The notes beneath the pieces are model-generated. The model did no database searches, was not told the origin of the DNA, and saw only the letters and a program-made list of their open reading frames with translations. From positions 248,001 to 312,000 of the forward strand of contig JAOYTL010000005.1 in the NCBI GenBank assembly GCA_025846845.1: DNA of 64,000 bases. Reading direction: 5' to 3'. Each line of letters begins with the position of its first letter. The stretch's first letter is position 1. The position numbers and the translations under genes are program-made. Positions 1-9,687 of this stretch are shown piece after piece. This DNA comes from Alloboseaceae bacterium BT-24-1 (GTDB taxonomy: Bacteria > Pseudomonadota > Alphaproteobacteria > Rhizobiales > Beijerinckiaceae).

Positions 1-1164
1 GTGACAGCGACGCGCAGAACCTCCGGCGCCGCCACCGCTCTCTCCATCGTTGCGCTCACCGAGATCGGCAGTGCCGCCTTCCTCAGGCAGTTCCTGCTGG
101 CCGAAGACTGGCGCGTGGTCGTCGGGCTGCTCGGCTTCTTCGCCATCGTGCTGGTCGCGCTGCAACGCCTGCCCACGGTCGAGGCCCGGATCGAGGGCGC
201 CTTCTCAGCGCAAGGTCGGTTTGCGACGCTGCTCGGCATCGCGATCGTGCTGCTGTTCCCCTTCCTGCTGGAGAAGAGCACCTATGCGCTTCACCTGCTG
301 ATCATCGCGCAGCTCTATGCGGTGCTGGCGCTGGCGCTGAACTTCCAGCTCGGCAGCGCCAACATCCCGAACTTCGCGACCGGTGCCTCCTATGGCATCG
401 GGGCCTATGCCTCGGCGCTGCTGGCCCTGAATTGGGATGTCAGCTTCTGGCTGGCGCTGCCGGCGGCGGCGGTCGTCGCGACGATCTTCGGCTTCGTGCT
501 CGGCGTACCGTCGATGCGCACGCGCGACAGCTATCTTGCGCTGGTCACCATCGCCTTCGGCGTCGTCGTCCACCAGCTCCTCAACAACCTCGAATTCACC
601 GGCGGCCCGAACGGGCTGGTCGGCATCCCGGCGCCAGAGCTGTTCGGACACTCCTTCGCCTCGCCGCTCGTCATCTTCGGCCACTCGCTGCCATCGCAGG
701 CGAACTTCTACTATCTCTCGGCTGCGCTGGTCGGGGTCTCGATCCTCTTTGCCGCGAGGCTGCATCATTCGCGGATCGGGCTCGCCTGGAACGCGCTGCG
801 GGCGGACGAGCTGGCGGCGCGCTGCCAGGGCATCAACGCGACCTGGTACAAGGTCCTCGCCTTCGTGGTCGACGCCTTCCTCGCGGGCTTCGCCGGCACG
901 ATCTACGCCTTCTATGTCGGCTTCATCTCGCCCGACAATTTCACCTTCCTCGTCTCGGTGACGATCATGACGATGGTGATCGCCGGCGGCATGGACAACA
1001 CCCTCGGCGTCATCGTCGGTGCCTTCCTGCTGACCATGCTGCCCGAGAAGCTCCGCGCCTTTTCCGACTACCGCATCCTGTTCTTCGGCGTGACCGTGAT
1101 CGCCTTCCTGATGATCCGCCCGCAGGGCATCTTCCCGCAGCGGCTGCGGCGCTACGGAGGCTGA
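1..1164 (+). CDS. livM: Branched-chain amino acid ABC transporter permease LivM
   Basis: Inner-membrane permease of the branched-chain amino acid (HAAT) ABC family. The 387-residue product is almost wholly hydrophobic, with about ten membrane segments. It carries the LivM-type stretch around residues 105-140 (ALNFQLGSANIPNFATGA) and ends with the usual MIRPQGIFPQ tail. The first codon is GTG, reading GTGA. This looks like the typical overlap with the stop of an upstream livH, so the gene may be complete, but the window edge leaves this open. It is followed after 4 bases by livG and then by an overlapping livF, so all three are one operon. The substrate may be an amino acid, amide or other small carboxylate; the family does not fix it. 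Confidence 0.9.
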   Translation: MTATRRTSGAATALSIVALTEIGSAAFLRQFLLAEDWRVVVGLLGFFAIVLVALQRLPTVEARIEGAFSAQGRFATLLGIAIVLLFPFLLEKSTYALHLLIIAQLYAVLALALNFQLGSANIPNFATGASYGIGAYASALLALNWDVSFWLALPAAAVVATIFGFVLGVPSMRTRDSYLALVTIAFGVVVHQLLNNLEFTGGPNGLVGIPAPELFGHSFASPLVIFGHSLPSQANFYYLSAALVGVSILFAARLHHSRIGLAWNALRADELAARCQGINATWYKVLAFVVDAFLAGFAGTIYAFYVGFISPDNFTFLVSVTIMTMVIAGGMDNTLGVIVGAFLLTMLPEKLRAFSDYRILFFGVTVIAFLMIRPQGIFPQRLRRYGG

Positions 1165-1168
1165 GCTC

Positions 1169-2654
<1,486 letters not shown>

Positions 2655-2676
2655 CGCTCGCCGCGATGCTGCCGAC

Positions 2677-3825
2677 ATGAACACGCTGGCGATCCTCGAC
2701 AAGCTGGTGTCCTTCTCCACCGTCAGCCGAGATCCCAACCGCCCGCTGATCGATTTCGTGCGCACCTTCCTCAGCCAGCACGGCATCGAGAGCGAGTTCG
2801 TCGAGGCCGAGGGCGGGCGCAAGGCCAATCTCTTCGCGACCATCGGCCCGCGCGACCGGCCGGGCATCATGCTGTCCGGCCACACCGATGTGGTGCCGGC
2901 CGAGGGCCAGCCCTGGAGCTCCGACCCGTTCCAGCTCAGGGTCGCCGACGGCCGGGCCTTCGGGCGCGGTACGGCGGACATGAAGGGCTTCGTCGCCTCG
3001 GCGCTGGCGCTGGCCGCGCGGGCCGCATCGCGCGACCTAGAAACGCCGTTGCACCTCGCCCTCAGCCATGACGAGGAGATCGGCTGCGTCGGCGTCCGCT
3101 CCCTGATCGATCGCCTCGCCGCCAGGGGCTTCGCCGCCCGGCTCGCGATCATCGGCGAACCGACGCAGATGCGCATCGCGACCGGGCACAAGGGCAAGCT
3201 CGCCGCGCGAGCCACCTGCTGCGGTGTTTCCGGCCATTCCGCACTGGCCCCGAAAGCGCTCAACGCCATCCATCTGGCCTGCGACTTCGTCGCGACCTTG
3301 CGGCGGCGGCAGGACGAATTGGCCGAGAGCGGCGCGCGCGACGACGACTACGACATTCCATACACGACGCTCCACGCCGGCGTGATCACGGGCGGGACGG
3401 CACTGAACATCGTGCCCTCGCTCTGCAGCGTCGATTTCGAGATCCGCAACATTGCCGCCGACGATCCCGCCGCGATCCTCGATGGCCTGATGGACGAGGC
3501 GGCTGCGCTGGCCGCCGCTCGGCAAGCGGCCCATCCCGAGGCCGCGATCAGGATCGAGCGCCTGAACGACTATCCGGGCCTTGCGACACCGGCTGAATCC
3601 GAGGCCGTCCGCTTCGTCGCCGCGCTGCTCGACGATGGGGCGACGCACAAGGTCGCGTTCGGAACGGAGGGCGGCCTGTTCTCCAGCCGCCTCGGCATAC
3701 CGGCGCTCGTCTGCGGCCCCGGCTCGATGGATCAGGGTCACAAGCCCGACGAGTTCATCGCGCTCGACCAGCTCGCCGCCTGCGACCGGTTCATGGAGCG
3801 GCTGCTCGACAGGATCGCGGCCTGA
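2677..3825 (+). CDS. argE: M20 family deacylase, acetylornithine deacetylase (ArgE) type
   Basis: Zinc-dependent amide hydrolase of the M20/ArgE-DapE family, 382 residues, the usual length. Metal-site and catalytic motifs are present in order: GHTDVVPAEGQPW, GRGTADMKG, SHDEEIGC (general-base Glu) and GEPTQM, with a C-terminal GPGSMDQGHKPDE in which His is the last metal ligand. ArgE removes the acetyl group from N-acetylornithine. Its position 22 bases behind a Liv importer suggests it may instead trim an imported N-acylated amino acid or amide. The family assignment is firm; the substrate is not. Confidence 0.88.
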   Translation: MNTLAILDKLVSFSTVSRDPNRPLIDFVRTFLSQHGIESEFVEAEGGRKANLFATIGPRDRPGIMLSGHTDVVPAEGQPWSSDPFQLRVADGRAFGRGTADMKGFVASALALAARAASRDLETPLHLALSHDEEIGCVGVRSLIDRLAARGFAARLAIIGEPTQMRIATGHKGKLAARATCCGVSGHSALAPKALNAIHLACDFVATLRRRQDELAESGARDDDYDIPYTTLHAGVITGGTALNIVPSLCSVDFEIRNIAADDPAAILDGLMDEAAALAAARQAAHPEAAIRIERLNDYPGLATPAESEAVRFVAALLDDGATHKVAFGTEGGLFSSRLGIPALVCGPGSMDQGHKPDEFIALDQLAACDRFMERLLDRIAA

Positions 3826-3897
3826 AACACAAGGCCGCCCGGCTCGCGAGCATGGCCGCGCTTTGCCGCACGGGCTCCGCGTGCTTTATGCTGCCGC

Positions 3898-4851
3898 ATG
3901 CGCTTTTCCCTACGTCAGTTGGAATATTTCATCGCGGCCGGCGAAACGGGCAGCATCACCCTCGCCTCCGAGCGAATCCACATTTCCCAGCCCTCGATCT
4001 CGACGGCGATTTCGCATCTCGAACGCGAGCTGAAGGCCCAGCTTTTCATTCGCCACCATGCCCAGGGGCTGTCGCTGACGCCGGTCGGCAGGGCTCTCCT
4101 CGCCGAGGCCAAGCGCGTCGTCGCGCAGGCCGAGAGCCTCTACACCGTCGCCGACGAGACGAGCGGCCTGGTGCGCGGCACGCTGTCCCTGGGCTGCATG
4201 GTGACGTTGGCCCCGATGCTGGTCCCGGAATTGTCGCAGGGCTTCGTCTCCGCCTTTCCCGACACCAAGATCCTGCATATCGAGGGCCATCAGGAGGACC
4301 TGCTCAGGGGGCTGCGGCGCTCCGAGATCGATCTCGCCCTGACCTATGACCTCCAGATTCCCGAGGACATCGAGTTCTCGCAGCTCGTCAGCTTGCCGCC
4401 CTACATCGTCGTCGCCGAGACGCATCCTCTCGCACGCGAGAGCGCCGTGACGCTGGAAGAGCTTGCCGATCAGCCGCTGGTGCTGCTCGACCTGCCGCTG
4501 AGCCGGGAGTATTTCGTCGCGCTGTTCATGTCCGCCGGCATCACCCCGACGATCGCAGCGCGATCATCGTATCCCGATGTCGTCCGGGCAATGGTAGCCA
4601 ACGGCGCCGGCTATGCGTTGTTCAACGTCCGTCCGCGCTCGGACCAGGCACTCGATGGCCGCAAGCTGGTCTCGATCCGGCTGGCGGGGCAGCATCGCCC
4701 GATGACGATCGGGGTCGCGACGCTGCGCACGCTGGCCAAGTCCAGGCTGATCGCGGCGTTCGAGGCGCATTGCCAGGCGCGAATCTCGCGCGCCTACATC
4801 CCCGGCATGGTCGCCCCCGCCATGACCGAGCGCACGCGGATCGATCTGTAG
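3898..4851 (+). CDS. LysR family transcriptional regulator
   Basis: LysR-type DNA-binding regulator, 317 residues. The N-terminal winged helix-turn-helix spans residues 1-60 (RFSLRQLEYFIAAGETGSITLAS then ISQPSISTAISHLE). A periplasmic-binding-like effector domain follows from about residue 90. It lies 72 bases after the ArgE-like gene on the same strand and faces a minus-strand DUF1028 gene. LysR proteins usually control adjacent genes, so the Liv/ArgE operon or the minus-strand flavoprotein/RidA/DUF1028 group are the natural targets. No operator was identified. Confidence 0.9.
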   Translation: MRFSLRQLEYFIAAGETGSITLASERIHISQPSISTAISHLERELKAQLFIRHHAQGLSLTPVGRALLAEAKRVVAQAESLYTVADETSGLVRGTLSLGCMVTLAPMLVPELSQGFVSAFPDTKILHIEGHQEDLLRGLRRSEIDLALTYDLQIPEDIEFSQLVSLPPYIVVAETHPLARESAVTLEELADQPLVLLDLPLSREYFVALFMSAGITPTIAARSSYPDVVRAMVANGAGYALFNVRPRSDQALDGRKLVSIRLAGQHRPMTIGVATLRTLAKSRLIAAFEAHCQARISRAYIPGMVAPAMTERTRIDL

Positions 4852-4866
4852 GCGGCTGTCGCTTTC

Positions 4867-5541
4867 TCACTCGTCTCCGGGAACGCCGTAGGACGGCGCC
4901 GCGCGCGGATCGAGCGCGCGCTGGATATAGGCGTCGAGCTGCGGCTTGTAGACGTCCCAGGCCGTCGCGATCGCCTCGATCGGGCAGTCTTCCGTCCAGT
5001 CACAGCGCAGGTCGGCGACCGGCCAGCTGACCTTGTCGACGATCTTGAGCCCAGCCGAGCGGACCGGCCCCGCCTCGCCGCCGGCGGCGAGGCCGGCGCG
5101 CATCGCGGCGATCAGCCGATCGCCCAGATGGCCGGAGCTTGCGAGGAAGCCATCGACGATCGCCTGGGGAACGCCGTCATTGGCGAGGAGATTGCCGCCG
5201 GAAGCGACGTCCTGCGCCTGCGCCGAAGTCCAGATGCCAAGGGAGTTCGGCCCGGAATGGATCGCCGTCATGCCGTTCCGGTCGACCGCCAGCACCTGCC
5301 GGTATTCGATGAACCGGCCGCGCGTCTGCACCTCGGCGATGGCTTCCGCCGCGCTCCGTCCTTCTTCCATCAGGTCGAGCGTCAGCGGACCCAGGGTCGG
5401 GTCGGTGATGTTCTGCGACGCAACCGCACCAACCCCAGCGCGCGCATAGGAGCACCGCGCCGCGACCGCAGGCGAGGAGGACGAGATCGCGACGCCGAAC
5501 ATGCCGGTCTGCGCGCAGCGGGCGACGAGGGAGAAGGTCAT
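4867..5541 (-). CDS. DUF1028 family protein (putative Ntn-type hydrolase)
   Basis: A 224-residue protein of the DUF1028 family (Pfam PF06267). The family signature is at the N terminus: MTFSLVARC, then GVAISSSSPAVAARC and ARAGVGAVASQN. The start at 5541 matches the family, whose members begin T-F-S right after Met. This conserved Thr2 would be the N-terminal residue after Met removal, which fits the idea of an N-terminal nucleophile hydrolase, but that is inference. DUF1028 genes are often found beside RidA genes, as here. The AGGAG ribosome-binding box lies inside the terminal inverted repeat of the upstream element. The gene converges with the LysR gene, with only 15 bases between them. Confidence 0.85.
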   Translation of the reverse strand: MTFSLVARCAQTGMFGVAISSSSPAVAARCSYARAGVGAVASQNITDPTLGPLTLDLMEEGRSAAEAIAEVQTRGRFIEYRQVLAVDRNGMTAIHSGPNSLGIWTSAQAQDVASGGNLLANDGVPQAIVDGFLASSGHLGDRLIAAMRAGLAAGGEAGPVRSAGLKIVDKVSWPVADLRCDWTEDCPIEAIATAWDVYKPQLDAYIQRALDPRAAPSYGVPGDE

Positions 5542-5547
5542 CGGCTT

Positions 5548-5811
5548 AGAGCTCCTAACAGAACCTGGAGGGGTCTCGACGCCGGCAATTCGGTCGATCC
5601 GCCAGGAGTGTCGTGAAGCCGATACCGCTGGTATCGGCAAGCGGCGCGACGCCGCGGGCGGGCGAATTCCCGGCGCCGCAGGTGGGCTTTGGCGGGCCGA
5701 CTGCGGCGTCGAAGCGACTTGCCGATACCCACGGTATCGGCTGCGCGCTTCTCCTGGCATTCGACTCCGCCAAAGCCCATCGAGATCCCTCCAGGTTCTG
5801 TTAGGAGCTCT
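5548..5811. repeat. 264-bp element with 31-bp terminal inverted repeats and two internal palindromes
   Basis: Arms 5548-5578 and 5781-5811 are inverted copies over 31 bases with one mismatch. Inside, imperfect inverted similarity continues towards the centre, so the whole element can fold into one long hairpin. Two internal palindromes use the same 9-base arms, GCCGATACC and GGTATCGGC, each with a 3-base spacer (5618-5638 and 5721-5741). No transposase-like reading frame is present. It sits exactly between the RidA stop codon and the DUF1028 start. It resembles a MITE or other palindromic extragenic repeat. Only one copy was noticed in this window. Confidence 0.8.
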
Positions 5812-6227
5812 CAATCCGGAATGACGGCCGTGCCGTCGATCTCGACCAGCCATTCCGGCCGGGCCAGCGCCTGCACCACGAGCCCGGTCGAGACCGGATG
5901 CACGCCTTTGAGGTACTCGCCCATGGTGCGGTAGACGGCCTCACGATGGCGGACATCCGTCAGGTAGACGACGACCTTGACCAGATGCGCCATCTCGCCG
6001 CCAGCTTCCTCGATCAGCTGCTTGATGTTCTGCATGACCTTGTGGGTCTGCTCGACCGGGTCATGGCTGTCGAGGTTGACGGCGTCGTCGAGGTTCTGCG
6101 GGCACTGGCCGCGCAGCCAGACGATCCGGCCACCCCGGGTGACGACGGCCTGCGCCAGGTCGTTGTCGAGCTTCTGCTCCGGATAGGTGTCCTTGGTGTT
6201 GAACTTGCGGATGCGGGTATGTGCCAT
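5811..6227 (-). CDS. RidA family protein (YjgF/YER057c/UK114)
   Basis: A 138-residue member of the RidA superfamily, whose members hydrolyse reactive enamine/imine intermediates or act as deaminases. The C-terminal block PVSTGLVVQALARPEWLVEIDGTAVI corresponds to the conserved RidA core. The usual catalytic Arg of the RidA subfamily (R-x-x-V...EI) is replaced around LARPEWLVEID, so it may belong to a Rid1-7 subgroup rather than true RidA. Its stop codon starts at the outer base of the inverted-repeat element, so its last residues could have been altered by insertion. It lies 78 bases downstream of the flavoprotein gene and probably shares its transcript. Confidence 0.9.
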   Translation of the reverse strand: MAHTRIRKFNTKDTYPEQKLDNDLAQAVVTRGGRIVWLRGQCPQNLDDAVNLDSHDPVEQTHKVMQNIKQLIEEAGGEMAHLVKVVVYLTDVRHREAVYRTMGEYLKGVHPVSTGLVVQALARPEWLVEIDGTAVIPD

Positions 6228-6305
6228 CTCGGCCTCCTTCGTCAGACCATGCCCGACGCGAACCGCCCGAAGGCCTCGCGCCGAACTCGAGTTCCTGTTT
6301 GACAG

Positions 6306-7592
6306 TCATGCGCTCTCGAGTTCGCGCTGCATGGCATCGTGATAGGCTGCGTAGCTGCGCTGGATCGTGATCTGGTCCGCCAGATATCGGGCGTCGTGCC
6401 AGACGCCCCAGATAAAGGTCGAGCCGCGCCGCGACTGCCAGGGCAGGCCCAGGAAATAGATGCCGGGCTCGGACGAGACGCCGCGCTGGTGCTGCGGGCG
6501 ACCGTTGGCATCGAAGGCGTCGACCTTCATCCAGCTGTAGTCGGCGGTGAAACCCGTCGCCCAGATGATCGTGCCGATCCCGGCCTGGGCCAGGTCGAGC
6601 GAGGCGATGGGATTTGCCACGCAATCGGAGTCCGCGACGATGGTGCGCGCCTCAGGCTCCTCCGGCAAATCGAGGCCGTTGCGGGCGATGTAGGCATCGG
6701 CCTCATCCAGCAAGGCATGAAGATTGGCGTCGCCGCGCCGGAGATTCTCGACGAGGTCGGGGGCAAAGCTGACCACGCCGTCCGCGCAGGCCTGCGTCCG
6801 CCCGACGAGGAGCAGTCCCCGCGCCGCCAGGCGCCGGAAATCGATCGTGTGACCGCCATTCGCCCCGCTGACCGCGATCGTGACATGCTCCGTGCCCGGC
6901 TCCCGCGCAGCGGCATCCCACTTGCCGAGAACACCCAGCCACCAGCAGAAGTCGCGGCCGCGATAGGCCCGCGGCGGACGATCATGCGGGCCGACGGACA
7001 GATAGACGCGCCGCCCCGAATCCAGCAGTTCCTCGGCGATCTGCGTCCCCGAAGAGCCCGACCCGACGACCAGCACGGCACCCTCGGGAAGCTGGCCGGG
7101 ATTGCGATACGCGGTGGAATGCATTTGCAGCACCCCGGTTTCCGGCGGAACCACCGCGGGGACGATCGGGCACTGGAACGGGCCGGTCGCGACCACGATC
7201 CGGTTGGCCTCCATCATCCCTGCCGATGTCTCGACGCGGAACCCCGGCCGACCGGCAAGCCGCTCGACATGCCGGACCTCGACGCCGCAGCGGATCGGCG
7301 CCGCGATCTTCTTGGCATAGGCGACGAAATAGTCGGCGACCGTTTCCTTCGACGGGAAGTCGTTGGGGCCGACCTTGCCATCCACATCGGAAAATTCGAG
7401 GCCCGGAAAGCGGTCGTGCCAGGCGGGCCCGTTCGCGGCGAGCGAGTCCCAGCGCTCGGAGCGCCAGCGTTCGGCGATGCGGCTCTTCTCGAGAACGAGA
7501 TGAGGCACACCGGCCCGGCCGAGATGCTCGCTCATCGCGACCCCCGCCTGGCCGCCGCCGATGACGAGCGTGTCGATCTGCTCAACTGACAT
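6306..7592 (-). CDS. FAD/NAD(P)-dependent flavoprotein monooxygenase-like, CzcO type
   Basis: A 428-residue flavoprotein. Two Rossmann motifs are visible: VIGGGQAGVAMSEHL at the N terminus (FAD) and VVGSGSSGTQIAEELL near residue 175 (NADPH). A C-terminal IIWATGF motif is typical of class B flavin monooxygenases and CzcO-like proteins. The start at 7592 (MSVEQID) is chosen because the Rossmann motif begins directly after it; the open frame further upstream has no homology. It is first in a minus-strand set with RidA and DUF1028, which suggests oxidation of a nitrogen-containing substrate followed by imine removal. That role is inference. Confidence 0.88.
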   Translation of the reverse strand: MSVEQIDTLVIGGGQAGVAMSEHLGRAGVPHLVLEKSRIAERWRSERWDSLAANGPAWHDRFPGLEFSDVDGKVGPNDFPSKETVADYFVAYAKKIAAPIRCGVEVRHVERLAGRPGFRVETSAGMMEANRIVVATGPFQCPIVPAVVPPETGVLQMHSTAYRNPGQLPEGAVLVVGSGSSGTQIAEELLDSGRRVYLSVGPHDRPPRAYRGRDFCWWLGVLGKWDAAAREPGTEHVTIAVSGANGGHTIDFRRLAARGLLLVGRTQACADGVVSFAPDLVENLRRGDANLHALLDEADAYIARNGLDLPEEPEARTIVADSDCVANPIASLDLAQAGIGTIIWATGFTADYSWMKVDAFDANGRPQHQRGVSSEPGIYFLGLPWQSRRGSTFIWGVWHDARYLADQITIQRSYAAYHDAMQRELESA

Positions 7593-8199
7593 TGTTCGCC
7601 TCTTGCCGAATCCGGCGGAATTCCCCTGCGAGGAATTCCAACCCCGGCCTTGGTCTACCGGCGGCGTCAGCATCGTAAAAATACGAATTCTTGCTGTGGT
7701 GATTTGGATTTTCCTAAACCCGGCAGATATGCACGGGCTAACCGAAGCCACGATCGGCACAGTGTTTACCTGCGGTCAAACCTCGCCACGCACATGCCGC
7801 GCCAGGAAATGCGGATGTGGCCGATCGGGGGATTTGAGCAGCGGTAGTGCTCGACCTGTCCTGCTATCGAAGGCCAACCGCAATCGGCCATCCCGTCAGC
7901 AGTGCGCCAAGAACGGACTCTGGCTCTAGGAACTCCACCTCAGTTGGAAGAAGTCCGTCCGTTCCGAAAGCGCGCACATATCGCAGCGCGTGGAGGCTGA
8001 AACTCCGCTGAACGAAGGAGCGTTTGACCGTTTCCTTGGCCGTCCTCCGTCCTGAGCATCGCCTTCCAGGCAGCCGGCAAGCCGTCCCACGATGTCCATA
8101 TTGTCCTGCAGCCATAGATTTAAACACAGGCATATTGCGCGTCATTCGAAATGCCGTAAAGTCACTTCCAACGTTGACGCAAATGCCTAGGAATCCATC
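7593..8199. other. 607-bp intergenic region before the peptidase/MoxR cluster
   Basis: No convincing gene is visible here; the short open frames have no recognisable motifs and poor starts. The left part must hold the promoter of the minus-strand flavoprotein gene, including a small inverted repeat at 7673-7686. The right part must hold the promoter of the plus-strand cluster starting at 8200. Base composition is visibly less G+C-rich around 7675-7745 and 8105-8180. No tRNA, attachment site or integrase remnant was recognised. Confidence 0.5.
7673..7686. promoter_or_regulatory. Small inverted repeat upstream of the flavoprotein gene
   Basis: TCGTA and TACGA form a perfect 5-base inverted repeat around AAAA, about 80 bases upstream of the flavoprotein start at 7592. 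The size and place fit an operator, but the arms are short and chance is possible. Confidence 0.25.
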
Positions 8200-8670
8200 A
8201 TGGCCTTTCCGTTGTCCTTCGTTCCCTCGCAATCATGGATGACAGGCATTCGTCGTTTCGGTGCAAATCGGACGCCGACGCGCCGGCATGCGGGCTGCGA
8301 TCTCTATGCACCCGATGGCACGGCGATGCATGCGGCAGCTTCCGGAAAAATCATAATCTTTCGCCTGTTCTATAAAAATGCCTGGGCAGTAACAGTAGAT
8401 CACGGCGATTTCATCATCCGATACGGCGAATGCAAGGCAAAGCTTCCGCCTAGGTTGAGCGTCGGCTCAACAGTCGAAGAGGGGCAGGTCATCGGCTGGG
8501 TCACCAAGATGACCGGCATCGTCAATACGATGATCCATCTGGAGATGTACGACAAGTCGGCGACGGGGGAACTGACGAACGGGAGCGCGCCATACAACCG
8601 GAGAGCGGATTTGATCGATCCGACCCCGTTCCTCAATGCCTGGCGTTCAGAGCTTCCCGACGCGCCGTGA
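8200..8670 (+). CDS. M23-like peptidase-fold protein with degenerate metal site
   Basis: A 156-residue protein resembling the LytM/M23 peptidoglycan endopeptidase fold. The HxxxD zinc motif is present (His30, Asp34 in RRHAGCDLYAP), followed by the beta-rich core with ASGK and VEEGQVIGWV, as in lipoyl-like M23 domains. The second motif, normally HxH, reads MIHLEMY (His113, Glu115), so the third zinc ligand is Glu instead of His. The YxH catalytic motif reads YGECK. There is no signal peptide. It is the first gene of a ten-gene plus-strand cluster, and its stop overlaps the next start as GTGA. It could be an inactive wall-binding domain or an altered peptidase. Confidence 0.7.
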   Translation: MAFPLSFVPSQSWMTGIRRFGANRTPTRRHAGCDLYAPDGTAMHAAASGKIIIFRLFYKNAWAVTVDHGDFIIRYGECKAKLPPRLSVGSTVEEGQVIGWVTKMTGIVNTMIHLEMYDKSATGELTNGSAPYNRRADLIDPTPFLNAWRSELPDAP

Positions 8671-9647
8671 CGGGCACTCGACAAACAGCGTCTCAGGCCC
8701 AGGCCGGCAGAATGCAGACGAAAGTGAAGGGCGCGCTCATGAGCCAGGCAAAGAGCGGTGACGCCAAATGGGACGATATGCTGGTCGAGATGCAGGCGCT
8801 GCACGATCAGCTCAACATCGAGCCGCCGCAGGCGCCTGCGACCGCACCGACCTTGAAAGATCCGGTGCTCGGGACGCTAGTCGACAAGGTCAAGAGCGAC
8901 GGCTTCGTCGCATGGCCGGAGCTTCATGCGCTCGACCTGCGGCTGATCGGACTGATGCCCGATCCGATCGTATGCGCCCAGTTCGCCAACCGCTCCGCGA
9001 CGGCCACGAAGGCCGGAGTCGCAACGCCGGCACTCACGGCGGAGTTCCAGAAGGCTGGCCAGACCGATGACGGCCGCAGGGCGGTGCTGATCGAACTCGC
9101 CAAGAACATCCAGGCCGCCGCGACGCTGAAACGCGTGAACCGCAAGGCTAAAGCGGCCGTCACCGGAAAGCTGAACAAGATCGCCTTATGGCTGTTCGTC
9201 ACTCCAATCGCGCTCCTGGCAATTTATCTGTACTTTGTTGGGCTAGCGGGCGCAGCCGGGCGGGTTCACCTCGCCGCCGTCGTCTGGTTCGGCGCGATCG
9301 GCGCCTATATGTCACGCATCATTGCGCTGCAAAGTGCCGATATCGACTATGACGAGCTCGTCTCCGGCTTCTCGGCCTGGGGCCTCATCATACGGCTGAT
9401 CTTCGGCGGCACGGCAGCACTGATCCTCTATCTGATGATCGCAGGCCAACTACTCGGCGGCGACATCTTTCCGGCCAAGGATTTTGCGGCCTTCACCCGC
9501 AAGATCCCGCTCGGCGACGGCTGGCTGACGGCCGTTCCCTCCGCCGATTTCGCAAAGCTTCTGGTCTGGTCGACCATCGCAGGCTTCAGCGAGCGGCTTG
9601 TGCCGGAGCAGTTCACGCGCCTCCAGGGCATGGTGCCCAACAAGTGA
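8667..9647 (+). CDS. Uncharacterised membrane protein with about three transmembrane helices
   Basis: A 326-residue protein that I do not recognise by name. The N-terminal half is soluble and helical and rich in Ala/Lys; its start could be the GTG at 8667 (coupled by GTGA) or the ATG codons at 8712 or 8739. Hydrophobic segments lie near residues 170-195, 199-221 and 239-262. A conserved-looking C-terminal segment (KLLVWSTIAGFSERLVPE) resembles membrane proteins of conflict operons, where a GFSER-like motif recurs. It lies between a wall-enzyme-like gene and an amidase gene, so it might help such enzymes reach or cross the membrane. That is inference from context only. Confidence 0.6.
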   Translation: MTGTRQTASQAQAGRMQTKVKGALMSQAKSGDAKWDDMLVEMQALHDQLNIEPPQAPATAPTLKDPVLGTLVDKVKSDGFVAWPELHALDLRLIGLMPDPIVCAQFANRSATATKAGVATPALTAEFQKAGQTDDGRRAVLIELAKNIQAAATLKRVNRKAKAAVTGKLNKIALWLFVTPIALLAIYLYFVGLAGAAGRVHLAAVVWFGAIGAYMSRIIALQSADIDYDELVSGFSAWGLIIRLIFGGTAALILYLMIAGQLLGGDIFPAKDFAAFTRKIPLGDGWLTAVPSADFAKLLVWSTIAGFSERLVPEQFTRLQGMVPNK

Positions 9648-9687
9648 GCCGGGCTCGCGGCCCGTTCGGCGAGAAGGGGAAACGGCG

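Noticed and set aside
7864..8232. 122-codon minus-strand frame before the cluster
   Set aside because: It overlaps the start of the M23-like gene, has no recognisable domain and no clear start signal.
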